From Nocardioides sp. Root140 (GTDB taxonomy: Bacteria > Actinomycetota > Actinomycetes > Propionibacteriales > Nocardioidaceae): 34,524 nt of DNA. Positions 1-8,554 of this stretch are shown here, piece by piece. Every line of letters starts with the position of its first letter. Position 1 is the stretch's first letter. Made by a program: the position numbers and the translations under genes. The notes beneath the pieces were generated by a model, which saw only the letters and a list, made by a program, of their open reading frames with translations, was not told where the DNA came from and did not search any database. Location: NCBI RefSeq assembly GCF_001426745.1, contig NZ_LMFI01000008.1, positions 1 through 34,524 of the forward strand, read 5' to 3'.

Positions 1-96
1 CACGACTACGCGACTATGCCGACCTTCCGAACCTCAGCATCACCGTTGACCTGCGCGACCGCTGAAATGGTCGGCATAGTTCCAAGGTCGGCATAG
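1..96. mobile_element. End of an unidentified insertion element
   Basis: The motif CTATGCCGACCTT at 14-26 is an exact inverted repeat of AAGGTCGGCATAG at 84-96, and a second direct copy TGGTCGGCATAG lies at 68-79. Repeated end motifs like these are seen in elements such as the IS21 family, but no transposase of this element is inside the window, so the family is not assigned. Immediately after position 96 the IS3 transposase reading frame begins in mid-protein, so 96/97 looks like an insertion or deletion junction. Confidence 0.5.
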
Positions 97-590
97 GACA
101 TCACCGAGCACTGGACCGGCGAAGGCAAGCTCTACGTTTGCGCGATCAAGGACGTGTACTCCAACCGGATCGTGGGCTACTCGATCGACTCACGGATGAA
201 GTCGTCGCTGGCGGTCGCGGCGCTGAACAACGCAGTTGCTCGCCGCCGCATCGAAGGCGGTGATGTGGCCGGCTGTGTGGTTCACACCGACCGCGGGTCG
301 CAGTTTCGAAGCAGGAAGTTCGTCCACGCGATCAACCGTCACTCGATGGTCGGCTCCATGGGTCGCGTTGGGGCAGCTGGTGACAACGCAGCCATGGAGT
401 CGTTCTTCGCGCTGCTGCAGAAGAACGTCCTCAACCGACGGGCGTGGGCGACGCGTGAGGATCTGCGGATCGCGATAGTGACGTGGATCGAGAAGACTTA
501 CCACCGACGCCGTCGACAGGCCGCTCTCGGACGATTGACCCTGTCGAATACGAGTTGATCATGATGACAACCGCGATCCAAGCGGCCTAA
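97..590 (+). pseudogene. IS3-family transposase OrfB, 5'-truncated and frameshifted
   Basis: This is the C-terminal part of an rve (DDE) integrase-type transposase. The frame is open from codon 97 (DITEHWTGEGKLYV) and contains VHTDRGSQF, which carries the second catalytic Asp, and later the NAAMESFFALLQKN segment with the catalytic Glu. Everything upstream of the first catalytic Asp is missing, cut off by the element end at 84-96. Near 538-541 one base is missing from a C-run. The frame then stops early at 558, whereas the neighbouring frame continues with the family-typical ending PVEYELIMMTTAIQAA and stops at 588-590. The right end of the element probably lies near 600-625. Non-functional remnant. 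Confidence 0.85.
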
Positions 591-1598
591 CCGAAACTGT
601 CACCCGTTCGTGCAGCAGTCCCCAAACTGGGCGAACGAACAACGGGCACGACAACAGCTGATCACCTGCAGTTGCTGTGCTGGGCCGAGCAGTTCGGCGA
701 CGCCCGAACCTGGGCAATCGAGGACTGCCGCCATCTCTCGCGGCGACTCGAGCGCGACCTCCTCGGAGCTGGTGAGCGGATCGTCAGAGTTCCTCCGAAG
801 ATGATGGCCCACGCTCGAGACGGCGCCCGTACCTACGGCAAGTCAGACCCCATCGATGCACTGGCGGTGGCACGAGCAGCACTGCGCGAACCGAACCTTC
901 CCACCGCCAGCCTCGACGGGCCGGCCCGAGAGGTCCGACTGCTGGCAGACCATCGCGACGACCTCGTGGCTGAGCGCACCCGAGCGATCAACCGGCTGCG
1001 GTGGCACCTGCACGAGCTGGACCCAGCCTGGGCGCCACCAGCTCGTTCCCTGTGGCGAGCCAAGCATCTGAAGGCGATCCTGCAACACCTCACCCGCGAG
1101 GATGGCACCGTCGCCCGGCTGGCACGCGGCTTGGTCGAGCGATGCAGACTGCTCACCGCCGAGATCCTGGAGCTCGACCAAGAACTGGAACAGTTGGTGC
1201 GCGCGCAGGCACCCGCACTCCTGGAGATCTGCGGTTGTGCGACCTTGAGCGCGGCCAAGATCCTCGGCGAGACCGCCGGCGTCCGACGCTTCCGATCCCG
1301 GCACGCCTATGCCCGCCACAACGGCACCGCACCGCTTCCCGTCTGGTCAGGGAACAACGAACGACACCGACTCAGCCGCACCGGCAATCGACAGATCAAC
1401 GCAGCGATCCATCGCATCGCCATCACCCAAGCGCACTACCACCCGGACGCGAAAACCTACCTTGAGCGCCGGCGCGCCGCCGGAGACAACAAGGCCGAGT
1501 CCATCAGAGCGCTCAAGAGACGGCTATCCGACGTCGTCTTCAAGGCCCTCACGACCGACGCCGAGGCCAACACAGCGTCGACAGCGACAGCTGCTTGA
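591..1598 (+). pseudogene. IS110-family transposase, N-terminus missing
   Basis: This is the DEDD transposase/Transposase_20 type that moves IS110 elements under guidance of a bridge RNA. The frame is open from 591, just after the IS3 stop, and reads GERTTGTTTADHLQLL before the TTG at 672. It contains KSDPIDALAVARAAL (RuvC-like Asp pair) and, in the C-terminal half, LLEICGCATLSAAKILGETA with the downstream HNGTAPLPVWSGN typical of Transposase_20. The usual N-terminal GVDxHKxxH segment with the first Asp is absent, so the copy has lost its left end, which in IS110-group elements also encodes the bridge RNA. About 336 codons remain of an expected 350-400. It is unlikely to be active. Confidence 0.85.
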
Positions 1599-1708
1599 CA
1601 TAGGAGCAAGGGGACGTCACCCTGGGCGGGGCTTGGTTCTAAATCCTCGCCGAGGCTGCTCGCGGTGTTCGCCGACCAGCGGTAGTCGAAACGACTCGCG
1701 CTTACCTC
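1599..1708. other. Right flank of the IS110 remnant
   Basis: Non-coding stretch between the IS110 stop codon and the next gene fragment. I see no promoter, tRNA or clear inverted repeat in it. It probably holds the right end of the IS110 element. Confidence 0.4.
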
Positions 1709-2014
1709 CTAACGGCTGATCGTCTTGATCTTGCTCAGCACGTTTCGCGGTCGCGGCTCGCGTGCCGCGGTGTGTTCTGCAAGCTGGTTGCTCCGTCGCG
1801 CTTCGATCTCGAGGCGGTGGCCCACTCGAATCGCTGGTTCGTCGAGGCCACTGGCCAGCCCGGCTGCGATGGCCATGGCTGCCCAGTCGTGGCGCGCGGT
1901 CGTGCGGACAGCGTGGGCTACTCCTTCGGTTGGCGGGTTCTCAGTCAGTTCGTCGATGACCATGCGCCCGCCCCGGTAGGTCTTGGTGGCCTGCCGCCAG
2001 GGCTCGATGGCCAT
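1709..2014 (-). CDS. Unrecognised protein fragment
   Basis: A 101-residue reading frame, soluble and mixed in charge, with the segment ARHDWAAMAIAAGLASGLDE in the middle. The frame stays open upstream past the ATG at 2014 to about 2085 (TLLTASLERGLVGDPESREE), where it meets the P450 fragment. It is therefore probably the C-terminal part of a longer protein joined at a rearrangement point, not a complete gene. I do not recognise the family. No ribosome-binding site was found before the ATG. Confidence 0.4.
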   Translation of the reverse strand: MAIEPWRQATKTYRGGRMVIDELTENPPTEGVAHAVRTTARHDWAAMAIAAGLASGLDEPAIRVGHRLEIEARRSNQLAEHTAAREPRPRNVLSKIKTISR

Positions 2015-2064
2015 CTCCTCGCGGCTTTCGGGGTCGCCGACGAGTCCGCGTTCTAACGATGCGG

Positions 2065-2319
2065 TCAGCAGCGTGGGCCGGAAACTTGGTCGAGGAGGTC
2101 GTTGACGAGGGTCTGGACGCGCGCCTCGACCCGGGCGATTTGGCGCGCGGTGAAGGCCTTGCTGACCAGATGACGCGGCTGGGTGTGCCGAGGTGCGTCA
2201 CTCATGATGAGCATGGGCAGGAACAGCTCGGTCATGTCCACCCCGGGCGGGGCCGGGAAGATCCCGGACGCCGAGGAGTCACGTAGGCGTCGCCTCATGG
2301 ATGCAGTTGATGACCTCAA
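2065..2319 (-). pseudogene. Cytochrome P450 fragment
   Basis: About 60 residues match the region around helix C of bacterial cytochromes P450: the segment SDAPRHTQPRHLVSKAF, followed by TARQIARVEARVQTLVNDLL, corresponds to the common D-P-P-E-H-T-R-L-R-R-L-V-S-K-A-F stretch whose His/Arg contact the haem propionates. The I-helix, ExxR and Cys haem ligand are all absent. Homology starts near 2265 and ends near 2085, where the sequence changes to an unrelated fragment. The upstream part overlaps the start of the divergent marR gene. A broken remnant. Confidence 0.7.
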
Positions 2320-2759
2320 CGTTGCAGCCGTCCCGCGCCCCGCGTGGCCCGGAGGACTTCGCCGACGCGGCCCTGGCGTTTCTTGCCGTGGTAAGACGCA
2401 TCCGAGGTCGGCTGCAGCCCCTGTTCGAGGACGTTACCGTTCCCCAACTCGTCCTTCTCGATGCTGTTCAGGCTTGCGCCGCCGAGGGAATTGTCGCAAT
2501 TTCTGACTACACCGCCCTGAGTCAGCCGACCGTGACCCAACAGGCGGCGTTCTTGGAGGCGAACGGCCTTTTGCGCCGCGTCCCGGCAGACGACGATCGG
2601 CGCCGCCGGCTCCTGGCCCTCACGGAGCGCGGCGAGCAGTTGCTGGCGGCCAAGGAGGGGGTGGTGGCTGATCGATTGTCAGTCGCCTGGATCGCGCCCG
2701 CGGCCGAGGAGCAAGCGTTGGTGGTTCCATCGTTGCGGCACCTCGCGGACCTGGCGTGA
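2301..2759 (+). CDS. MarR-family regulator, copy 1
   Basis: A 152-residue winged-helix regulator. The recognition-helix region is ALSQPTVTQQAAFLEANGLL at about residues 72-91, followed by the wing RVPADDDRRRRLLALTERGEQLL, which holds the conserved D-x-R of MarR proteins. It is a close paralogue of the gene at 13979-14458; both share VTVPQLVLLDAVQAC and the wing. The start is uncertain: ATG at 2301 or 2310, neither with a strong ribosome-binding site, and the region overlaps the P450 fragment on the other strand. It lies upstream of a small membrane protein, a second MarR and an MFS pump, so a role in controlling efflux is likely. Ligand unknown. Confidence 0.85.
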   Translation: MQLMTSTLQPSRAPRGPEDFADAALAFLAVVRRIRGRLQPLFEDVTVPQLVLLDAVQACAAEGIVAISDYTALSQPTVTQQAAFLEANGLLRRVPADDDRRRRLLALTERGEQLLAAKEGVVADRLSVAWIAPAAEEQALVVPSLRHLADLA

Positions 2760-2773
2760 ATCAGCCTATCGAA

Positions 2774-2794
2774 TACCCTTTTCCTCCTATGTAA
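2774..2794 (+). promoter_or_regulatory. Conserved box upstream of the small membrane protein
   Basis: The 21-nt stretch starting TACCCTTTT and ending TCCTATGTAA matches 14470-14490 at 19 of 21 positions, while the sequence around it is much less similar. In both places it sits just after marR and 87-89 nt before the small membrane protein start. TATGTA could be a -10 hexamer. In this copy the box also lies in an inverted repeat, ATACCC...GGGTAT (2773-2803). Promoter or operator is an inference from conservation. Confidence 0.45.
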
Positions 2795-2880
2795 TCACGG
2801 GTATCTTGCGGTTGAAGGCTTCGTTCCGCACGGTCGTTCGGCGCCTGGGTGTATGCCCGGTCCCTGGTTGGAGGTGGGCC

Positions 2881-3258
2881 ATGAGGTACGCGGATCTGCA
2901 TGGCATCGGTTGGCAGCAGATGAGTTACGCGCTCATCGATCTGACTCGATACTTTCTCTGGTGGTGCATGGGGGGCCTGGTGGCCTGCGGTAGTTGCTGG
3001 TGCGCGGGTCAGTTTATGTACATGGAATGGGTGCAGGACACGCCGGCACCCCGGATCCGGTTGTTCGCCGAGTTGAGGCTGCGACGTGAAGTGGCGCGCG
3101 GGCTCGTAACCATGGAGGACTTCCTGGCTGTCGAGCGGCCTGAACTGCTAGAGCCGAGGACCGAACTGGATGAACCACTTCCCCCTCAACGCACCCGAGG
3201 CCATGGGTGGCCTTTCCTTCCCGGACCATCGCGGCATTCAAGCCGTCCCGAGGAGTAG
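2881..3258 (+). CDS. Small single-span membrane protein
   Basis: A 125-residue protein of unrecognised family. ATG at 2881 is chosen because GGAGG lies just upstream and because this start aligns with the paralogue at 14579. Residues about 18-48 (DLTRYFLWWCMGGLVACGSC and onward) form one hydrophobic span containing the conserved GGLVACGSCW with a Cys-x-x-Cys. A cytoplasmic-looking, Arg/Glu-rich helix follows (AELRLRREVARG), then a proline-rich tail. It sits between two marR genes, 3 bp before the second, and ahead of an MFS pump. An accessory or sensor role in efflux is possible but not shown. The CxxC could bind metal or be redox active. Confidence 0.7.
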   Translation: MRYADLHGIGWQQMSYALIDLTRYFLWWCMGGLVACGSCWCAGQFMYMEWVQDTPAPRIRLFAELRLRREVARGLVTMEDFLAVERPELLEPRTELDEPLPPQRTRGHGWPFLPGPSRHSSRPEE

Positions 3259-3261
3259 TCC

Positions 3262-3831
3262 TTGTCGAACGATCAGAAGCTCTCGACGGCTCTTATAGAC
3301 GAGGAGGCCACGCGATCCGATGTCTTGAGTCAGGTCGAGCGTCAGGTGATCTTGCTTGTGCGACGCACGCAAAAGGTTCACCTGCATGGACGCGGCCCGG
3401 ACGGTGGTCGTCCGCTCGAACGCTCCGGGTACGCGATTCTGGGTCTGATCTACGATCGAGGACCCCAGCGGCCGGGGGAGTTGGCCAGCTACTTCAGACT
3501 ATACGCCTCGACTATTAGTCGGCAAGTTGCCCACTTGGAGAGGGCCGGGTTGGCTACGCGCGTACCGGACCCGGAGGACCGTCGCGCCTGTCGTATGACG
3601 CTTACTGCGGCTGGGGAAGAGTCGCTCGTTGCGACGAGGGCCAGGCGACGCGAAGCGGTGCGCGGCATTCTGGGTTCATGGCCTTCCAAGGACCAGGAGG
3701 ACTTCGCCCGCCTCCTGGGCAAGTTCAACCGAGACATGGCCGAACTGGAAGACGCGACCCCCGCCCCTCCGGGGTCAACGACAGCGGAAACAGCACCACG
3801 GCCACCACGCAGAGGAGTTCGCATTCAATGA
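3262..3831 (+). CDS. MarR-family regulator of the MFS pump
   Basis: A 189-residue MarR winged-helix protein. The HTH is PGELASYFRLYASTISRQVA at about residues 74-93, and the wing carries RVPDPEDRRACRMTLTAAGE. The TTG start at 3262 is supported by GAGGAG at 3250-3255. It is a different subfamily from the copies at 2301 and 13979 and has a Pro/Ala-rich C-terminal tail. The stop overlaps the start of the MFS gene in ATGA (3828-3831), so regulator and pump are translationally coupled. The likely role is local repression of the pump operon. Confidence 0.88.
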   Translation: MSNDQKLSTALIDEEATRSDVLSQVERQVILLVRRTQKVHLHGRGPDGGRPLERSGYAILGLIYDRGPQRPGELASYFRLYASTISRQVAHLERAGLATRVPDPEDRRACRMTLTAAGEESLVATRARRREAVRGILGSWPSKDQEDFARLLGKFNRDMAELEDATPAPPGSTTAETAPRPPRRGVRIQ

Positions 3832-5549
3832 CCGAGGCATCAGCCGCGCCCACACCCTCCAGCGACACGTCGACGCACGAGGGCTCTCGAATGCCGATCC
3901 TGTCGCACCGGCAGATCCTTACCGTCTTCGTCGGCCTGATGTTGGGGATGCTCGTCGCGGCGCTATCCCAAACCATCGTGGCGACCGCGTTGCCCACCAT
4001 CGTCGGCGAGCTGGGTGGACAGGAGCAGTTGGCCTGGGTGGTCTCCGCCACCCTCTTGGCGTCCACGGCCTCTACTCCCATCTGGGGCAAGCTATCCGAC
4101 CTCTACGGCCGAAAGATCATGTTCCAGTCCGCCATCGGGATCTTCCTCGTGGCTTCGCTGGCCGCCGGCTTTGCGCAGAACATGCCGCAACTGATCGGGT
4201 CGCGCGCCGTCCAGGGTCTGGGGGTCGGCGGACTCATGGCTCTCTCCCAAGCGATCATCGGGGACGTGGTCAGTCCTCGCGAGCGAGGGCGCTACCAGGG
4301 ATACATCGGGTCCGTGTTCGGTCTCGCCACCGTCGCAGGCCCCTTGCTCGGCGGCTTCCTCGTCGAGCACCTATCCTGGCGATGGACGTTCTGGGCGCCG
4401 ATTCCGGTCGGGATCGCCGCGCTGGTTGTCACCGAACGGGTGTTGAAGCTCCCCTTCCCTCGTCGTCAACATGCCATCGATTGGCTTGGGGCGTTCTTCA
4501 TCGTGGGCAGTGTCAGCTCCCTGCTGCTCATGCTGTCGCTCGGGGGCAAGGAGTTCGCCTGGAACTCTGGCTGGACGTACCTCCTCGGTGCGCTTGCGCT
4601 CTTGATGCTCGCGCTCGCGGTATGGCAGGAGCGACGTGTCGTCGAACCGATCATGCCTCCGCATCTCTTCGCGAATCACACCTTCGTGATCACCAGCCTT
4701 GCGGGGTTCACCGTCGGTGTGGCGATGTTCGGCGCGATCATCTTCCTGCCTCAATACCTGCAAATCGTCAAGGGAGAGACCCCCACCGCGTCAGGCCTGC
4801 TGACCCTGCCGCTGATGGTCGGACTGTTGGTGACATCGATCGGTTCGGGACGAATCATCACCCGGACCGGTCGCTACAAGGTCTTTCCTCTCCTGGGACT
4901 CCTCATCACGACCGTCGGACTCTTCTTGATGAGCCTTCTTGATGAGAACACCTCCCTCACCCTGGCCGGTGTTTACATGCTCGTCACCGGACTCGGCATC
5001 GGCATGGTCATGCAGGTCCTGGTGTTGGCTACGCAGAACGCGGTCGAACATAAGGATCTCGGCGTCGCCACCTCCGGCGCTACATTCTTCCGCTCACTGG
5101 GCGGCGCACTTGGCGTGGCAGTCTTCGGGGCACTGCTCACCCACCGGTTGCGTGACACCATTCCCGCCCAGCTCAAGGCGGCGGGGGTGCCGCCCGGCAA
5201 GGCAGTCGGCGGTGCCACCAAACTGGGGAGCCCCGACCAGATCGCTGCGCTCCCCGAACCGATCCATACCGCTGTCACAAGCGGTTTCGCCGACGCGCTG
5301 CAGACAACGTTCCTGGCTGCCGTGCCCTTCGCGATTATCGGGTTCCTCGTCTTGCTCTTTCTCCGAGAGACGCCCCTTCGTCGCGGTACGCACCACGACA
5401 GCGCCGCCGACAACCTCACACGCGCCTTCGAGAGCGGCGTCGATCCTGATGCAGACTACGGTGACGACTTCGACCACGAAGACGATAGCGATGTGACCCA
5501 GGGCACTGACCCAACCGGCACGACACCCACGCGCGTACCCCGTTCGTAG
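3828..5549 (+). CDS. MFS drug exporter, DHA2 (14-TM) family
   Basis: A 573-residue proton-driven exporter of the EmrB/QacA type. After a polar 28-residue N-terminus, the first TM segment is followed by VATALPTIVGELGG and AWVVSATLLASTASTPIWGKL, then motif A (GKLSDLYGRK, about residues 87-96). Motif C lies in the stretch GPLLGGFLVEHLSWRWTFW. The C-terminus ends in an acidic tail (DADYGDDFDHEDD). The ATG at 3828 overlaps the marR stop by 4 nt. Family members export hydrophobic or cationic drugs and biocides; the substrate here cannot be told from sequence. Reading frame intact. Confidence 0.93.
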   Translation: MTEASAAPTPSSDTSTHEGSRMPILSHRQILTVFVGLMLGMLVAALSQTIVATALPTIVGELGGQEQLAWVVSATLLASTASTPIWGKLSDLYGRKIMFQSAIGIFLVASLAAGFAQNMPQLIGSRAVQGLGVGGLMALSQAIIGDVVSPRERGRYQGYIGSVFGLATVAGPLLGGFLVEHLSWRWTFWAPIPVGIAALVVTERVLKLPFPRRQHAIDWLGAFFIVGSVSSLLLMLSLGGKEFAWNSGWTYLLGALALLMLALAVWQERRVVEPIMPPHLFANHTFVITSLAGFTVGVAMFGAIIFLPQYLQIVKGETPTASGLLTLPLMVGLLVTSIGSGRIITRTGRYKVFPLLGLLITTVGLFLMSLLDENTSLTLAGVYMLVTGLGIGMVMQVLVLATQNAVEHKDLGVATSGATFFRSLGGALGVAVFGALLTHRLRDTIPAQLKAAGVPPGKAVGGATKLGSPDQIAALPEPIHTAVTSGFADALQTTFLAAVPFAIIGFLVLLFLRETPLRRGTHHDSAADNLTRAFESGVDPDADYGDDFDHEDDSDVTQGTDPTGTTPTRVPRS

Positions 5550-6147
5550 ATGCTCGCCGACCCAGATGTGGCACCCCGACGCAGTAGAAGGTCGATGACG
5601 AGGCTGCACCGCGCAGAGCTGCCAATTCCGTGACCAGGCCGCCGAGTTCACGGCGGCCGACGTAACCAGGGATCAGTCGCGACAACGTCACCGACAATCG
5701 CCCGGCAGCGTCAGTTCGACGCCGAGCACCACCTCGGGTACCGATTGCTCTTCGACGCCGATGGGGTGACCTGGCCTCCGCCTACGGCCTTCACAGAAGG
5801 CTCCCGGGGGTTGCCGCCGCGACGGGGCACCCTCGTGATCGGGCCCGATCGTCGGTGCTGGGGGTGATCGGTAGTGAGCTGCGGATGGGGGCCATGCCAA
5901 CGAGGCGCTGCGTATCCTCCGAGTTGATGGCCCGTACCCGCTTCGTTGGCCGTCATGGCCGCCTTCGACGTCGTCTCGAAGGCGGCGGTGAGGTTCCGGC
6001 GCGAGACTGGTGGGTCAGCAAGCAGCGTATGTAGTCATCGGCACGCGCGCGCATTCGCAGTCGGCCGGTCCAGCTCGGTGTGCGGGGTCGTGGGTCGCGT
6101 CGGTTGACTCACCTGCCACATGAGTCGGAACCTTGGCTGCATGACCG
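5550..6147. other. Gene-free stretch
   Basis: About 600 bp between two convergent transporter genes. Both strands have only short frames with no recognisable domain. The compositional bias and patchy frames on the - strand suggest decayed coding DNA, but I cannot assign it. No tRNA or clear terminator hairpin was seen. Confidence 0.4.
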
Positions 6148-8517
6148 TCAGTTCCGGATCTCAATCCTTCGCCGTCGGGCGGTCTCGGACTGCTCGTTGA
6201 GCATGGTCAGGAGCTTGTCGCCCTCGACGTCGAGGTTCGGCAGCAGGCGGTCGAGCCAGCGGGGCAGCCACCATGCTTTTTCGCTGAAGATCGCCATGAG
6301 TGCCGGGACGAGGGTCATCCGGACAATGAAGGCGTCGATGAGGATGCCCGTGGCGAGGGCGAACCCGACCTGTTTGATCATGATGTCGTGGCTGAAGATG
6401 AAGCCGGAGAACACTGAGATCATGATGGCGGCGGCTGCGACCACGACCCGGCTGGCCTGATCGAAACCGTGAATGACGCTGTGCCTTCCGTGGTGACCGT
6501 GGACGTAGGACTCGCGCATGGAGGAGACCAGGAAGACCTGGTAGTCCATGGCGAGGCCGTAGAGGATGCCGGTGACGATGATCGGCATGAAGCTCATCAG
6601 TGGGCCGCCGGTGTCGAACCCGAAGAGGCCGCTGAGCCAGCCCCATTGGAAGACGGCGGTGGTGATGCCGAAGGTGGCCAGGATGCTGAGCAGGAAGCCG
6701 ATGGTGGCCTTGATGGGGACGATCACCGAGCGGAAGACCAGCATCAGGATCAGGAGCGAGAGCACGACGATGATCGCGAGGTAGAGGGGCAGCACGCCCG
6801 CGAGCTTCTCGGACATGTCCAGGTTGATGGCGGTGAAGCCGGTCACGCCCAGGCTCACCTGGTTGTGCTGGGCAATGGGGTTGCCCGGCTCACGCAGTGA
6901 GTTCACGAGGTCGCTGGTGGCAGCGTCACTGGGTCCGGAGGTGGGGATGACGCTGAACACGAGCAGGTCGCCCGCTTCGCTGGTGCCGACGGGTGCTGCC
7001 AGCACGATGTCGTCGCGTTGCTGGAGCTCCTTGGTCAGGGTGGCGGTGAGCTCGGGGGTGATCGAGGCGCCGGTCGTGGTCGGCTCTGCGGTGACCAGGA
7101 GGGGGCCGTTGAAGCCCTCGCCGAAGCCACGTGAGATTGCCTCATAGCTCTGCCGGGCGGCGGTGTCCTTGTTCGCGGTGGCGCCGGTGGGGATACCCAG
7201 GTCCATGCTCGCGGCTGGGATGGCGGCAATACCCAGGGTGGCGATGACGACAGCGATCACTGGCCACCTGAACCTGATCACGCCCTTCACCCAGTGGTCG
7301 GCCACGCTGTGGGACTCCGCCTCCACCTTCGCGCGACGCCGCTCCCGGGCCTTGGGTGAGCAGATCCGCTCTCCGACCAGGCCCAGCAGCGCCGGCAGGA
7401 GGGTTAGGGCGATGAGCACGGCCAACGCGACGGTGGTGGCCGCCACGAGTGCCATGGTGGTGAGCATCGCGATGCCGATGACGCTCAGGGCGGTGAGCGC
7501 GATGAGGACGGTGAGTCCTGCGAAGAAGACGGCACTGCCTGCGGTCCCGACGGCCCTGCTGGCTGCCTCCCGTGCGGTGAGGCCCCGGTCGAGGATCAGG
7601 CGTCGCTGACGGTTCACGACGAACAGCGCGTAGTCGATTCCGACGGCGAGGCCGACCATCAGCCCGAGCACCGGGGTCGCGGAGTTCATCGTCACCATCG
7701 TCGACAGGGCGTAGGCGCCGCCGACGCCGATCCCGACCCCGACCAGGGCGGTGATCAGCGGCAGTCCGGCTGCGACCAGCGACCCGAGGGTCAGCACCAG
7801 CACGATCGCCGCGACCGCAAGCCCGATGACCTCGCCGACCCCGACCGGAACCTCCAAGGCCTTCAGTGTGTCGCTCGGCAGGGCCGTGATGTCCGAGCCG
7901 GTCTCGGAGCGGTCGATCACGTCGAGGACTGCGGTGACGTCCTTGTCGGTCAGCGAGAACGTCGCGACCTTGAACTGGAACTGGAAGAGCGCCACCTGGG
8001 CGTCCGATGACACCAGCACGCCGGGCACCGGTCTTCCGTCGACCACCAGCGGCTGGTACGGCAGCGCCTGGCCCTGATTCGGCCCAGCAGCGGGGGTGTT
8101 CCCCGGCTGCGAGCCGGAGCCTGGTCCCGGCTCGCCTGGGCCGCCTGGTCCGACGCCGGGGGCGTCGGCAGGGGCGCCCAGCGCCGCGTCGAGGGGGTTG
8201 ACGACCTGCTTGAGCGCGTAGATCTCGTTGACGGTGTTGCTGATCGTCGCGAGGCGCTCCGGGGTGTCGAGACGCTGACCCTCAGGGGCGGTGAAGACCA
8301 CACTTGCCTGGCCCCCCGAGGCTTGGGGGAGCTCCGCGGTGACACGGTCGAGAACGGTCTGCGCCTCGGTGCCTTCGATCTTCATCTCCGAGCTCACGCT
8401 CACGCCGTTGATGGCAAAGCCGGCCACGACCACCGCGAGCACGGCCAGCCAGCCCGCGATGAACAACCAGGGGCGACCGAAGGCAGTTCGCCCGAGCCGG
8501 TACAGGAACGTAGACAT
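6148..8517 (-). CDS. MmpL/RND-family exporter
   Basis: A 789-residue transporter with two MMPL halves. Each half has a periplasmic loop followed by TM segments. The signature proton-relay Asp-Tyr pairs are visible in GIDYALFVVNRQ (about residue 292) and GLAMDYQVFLVSSM (about residue 655). The first periplasmic loop carries a Gly/Pro-rich insert near residues 125-145. ATG at 8517 is preceded by GAGGAG. Relatives export lipids, siderophores or hydrophobic drugs across the inner membrane. It lies 37 bp downstream of a TetR gene on the same strand and is presumably under its control. Substrate not predictable. The gene looks intact. Confidence 0.92.
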   Translation of the reverse strand: MSTFLYRLGRTAFGRPWLFIAGWLAVLAVVVAGFAINGVSVSSEMKIEGTEAQTVLDRVTAELPQASGGQASVVFTAPEGQRLDTPERLATISNTVNEIYALKQVVNPLDAALGAPADAPGVGPGGPGEPGPGSGSQPGNTPAAGPNQGQALPYQPLVVDGRPVPGVLVSSDAQVALFQFQFKVATFSLTDKDVTAVLDVIDRSETGSDITALPSDTLKALEVPVGVGEVIGLAVAAIVLVLTLGSLVAAGLPLITALVGVGIGVGGAYALSTMVTMNSATPVLGLMVGLAVGIDYALFVVNRQRRLILDRGLTAREAASRAVGTAGSAVFFAGLTVLIALTALSVIGIAMLTTMALVAATTVALAVLIALTLLPALLGLVGERICSPKARERRRAKVEAESHSVADHWVKGVIRFRWPVIAVVIATLGIAAIPAASMDLGIPTGATANKDTAARQSYEAISRGFGEGFNGPLLVTAEPTTTGASITPELTATLTKELQQRDDIVLAAPVGTSEAGDLLVFSVIPTSGPSDAATSDLVNSLREPGNPIAQHNQVSLGVTGFTAINLDMSEKLAGVLPLYLAIIVVLSLLILMLVFRSVIVPIKATIGFLLSILATFGITTAVFQWGWLSGLFGFDTGGPLMSFMPIIVTGILYGLAMDYQVFLVSSMRESYVHGHHGRHSVIHGFDQASRVVVAAAAIMISVFSGFIFSHDIMIKQVGFALATGILIDAFIVRMTLVPALMAIFSEKAWWLPRWLDRLLPNLDVEGDKLLTMLNEQSETARRRRIEIRN

Positions 8518-8554
8518 GCGGGCTGTTTCTCCTCAGTGGGGGAACTGCGTGTGG

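Noticed and set aside
3629..4942. 437-codon + strand frame over the MFS gene
   Set aside because: Arg/His-rich shadow of the DHA2 transporter, no domain, no ribosome-binding site.
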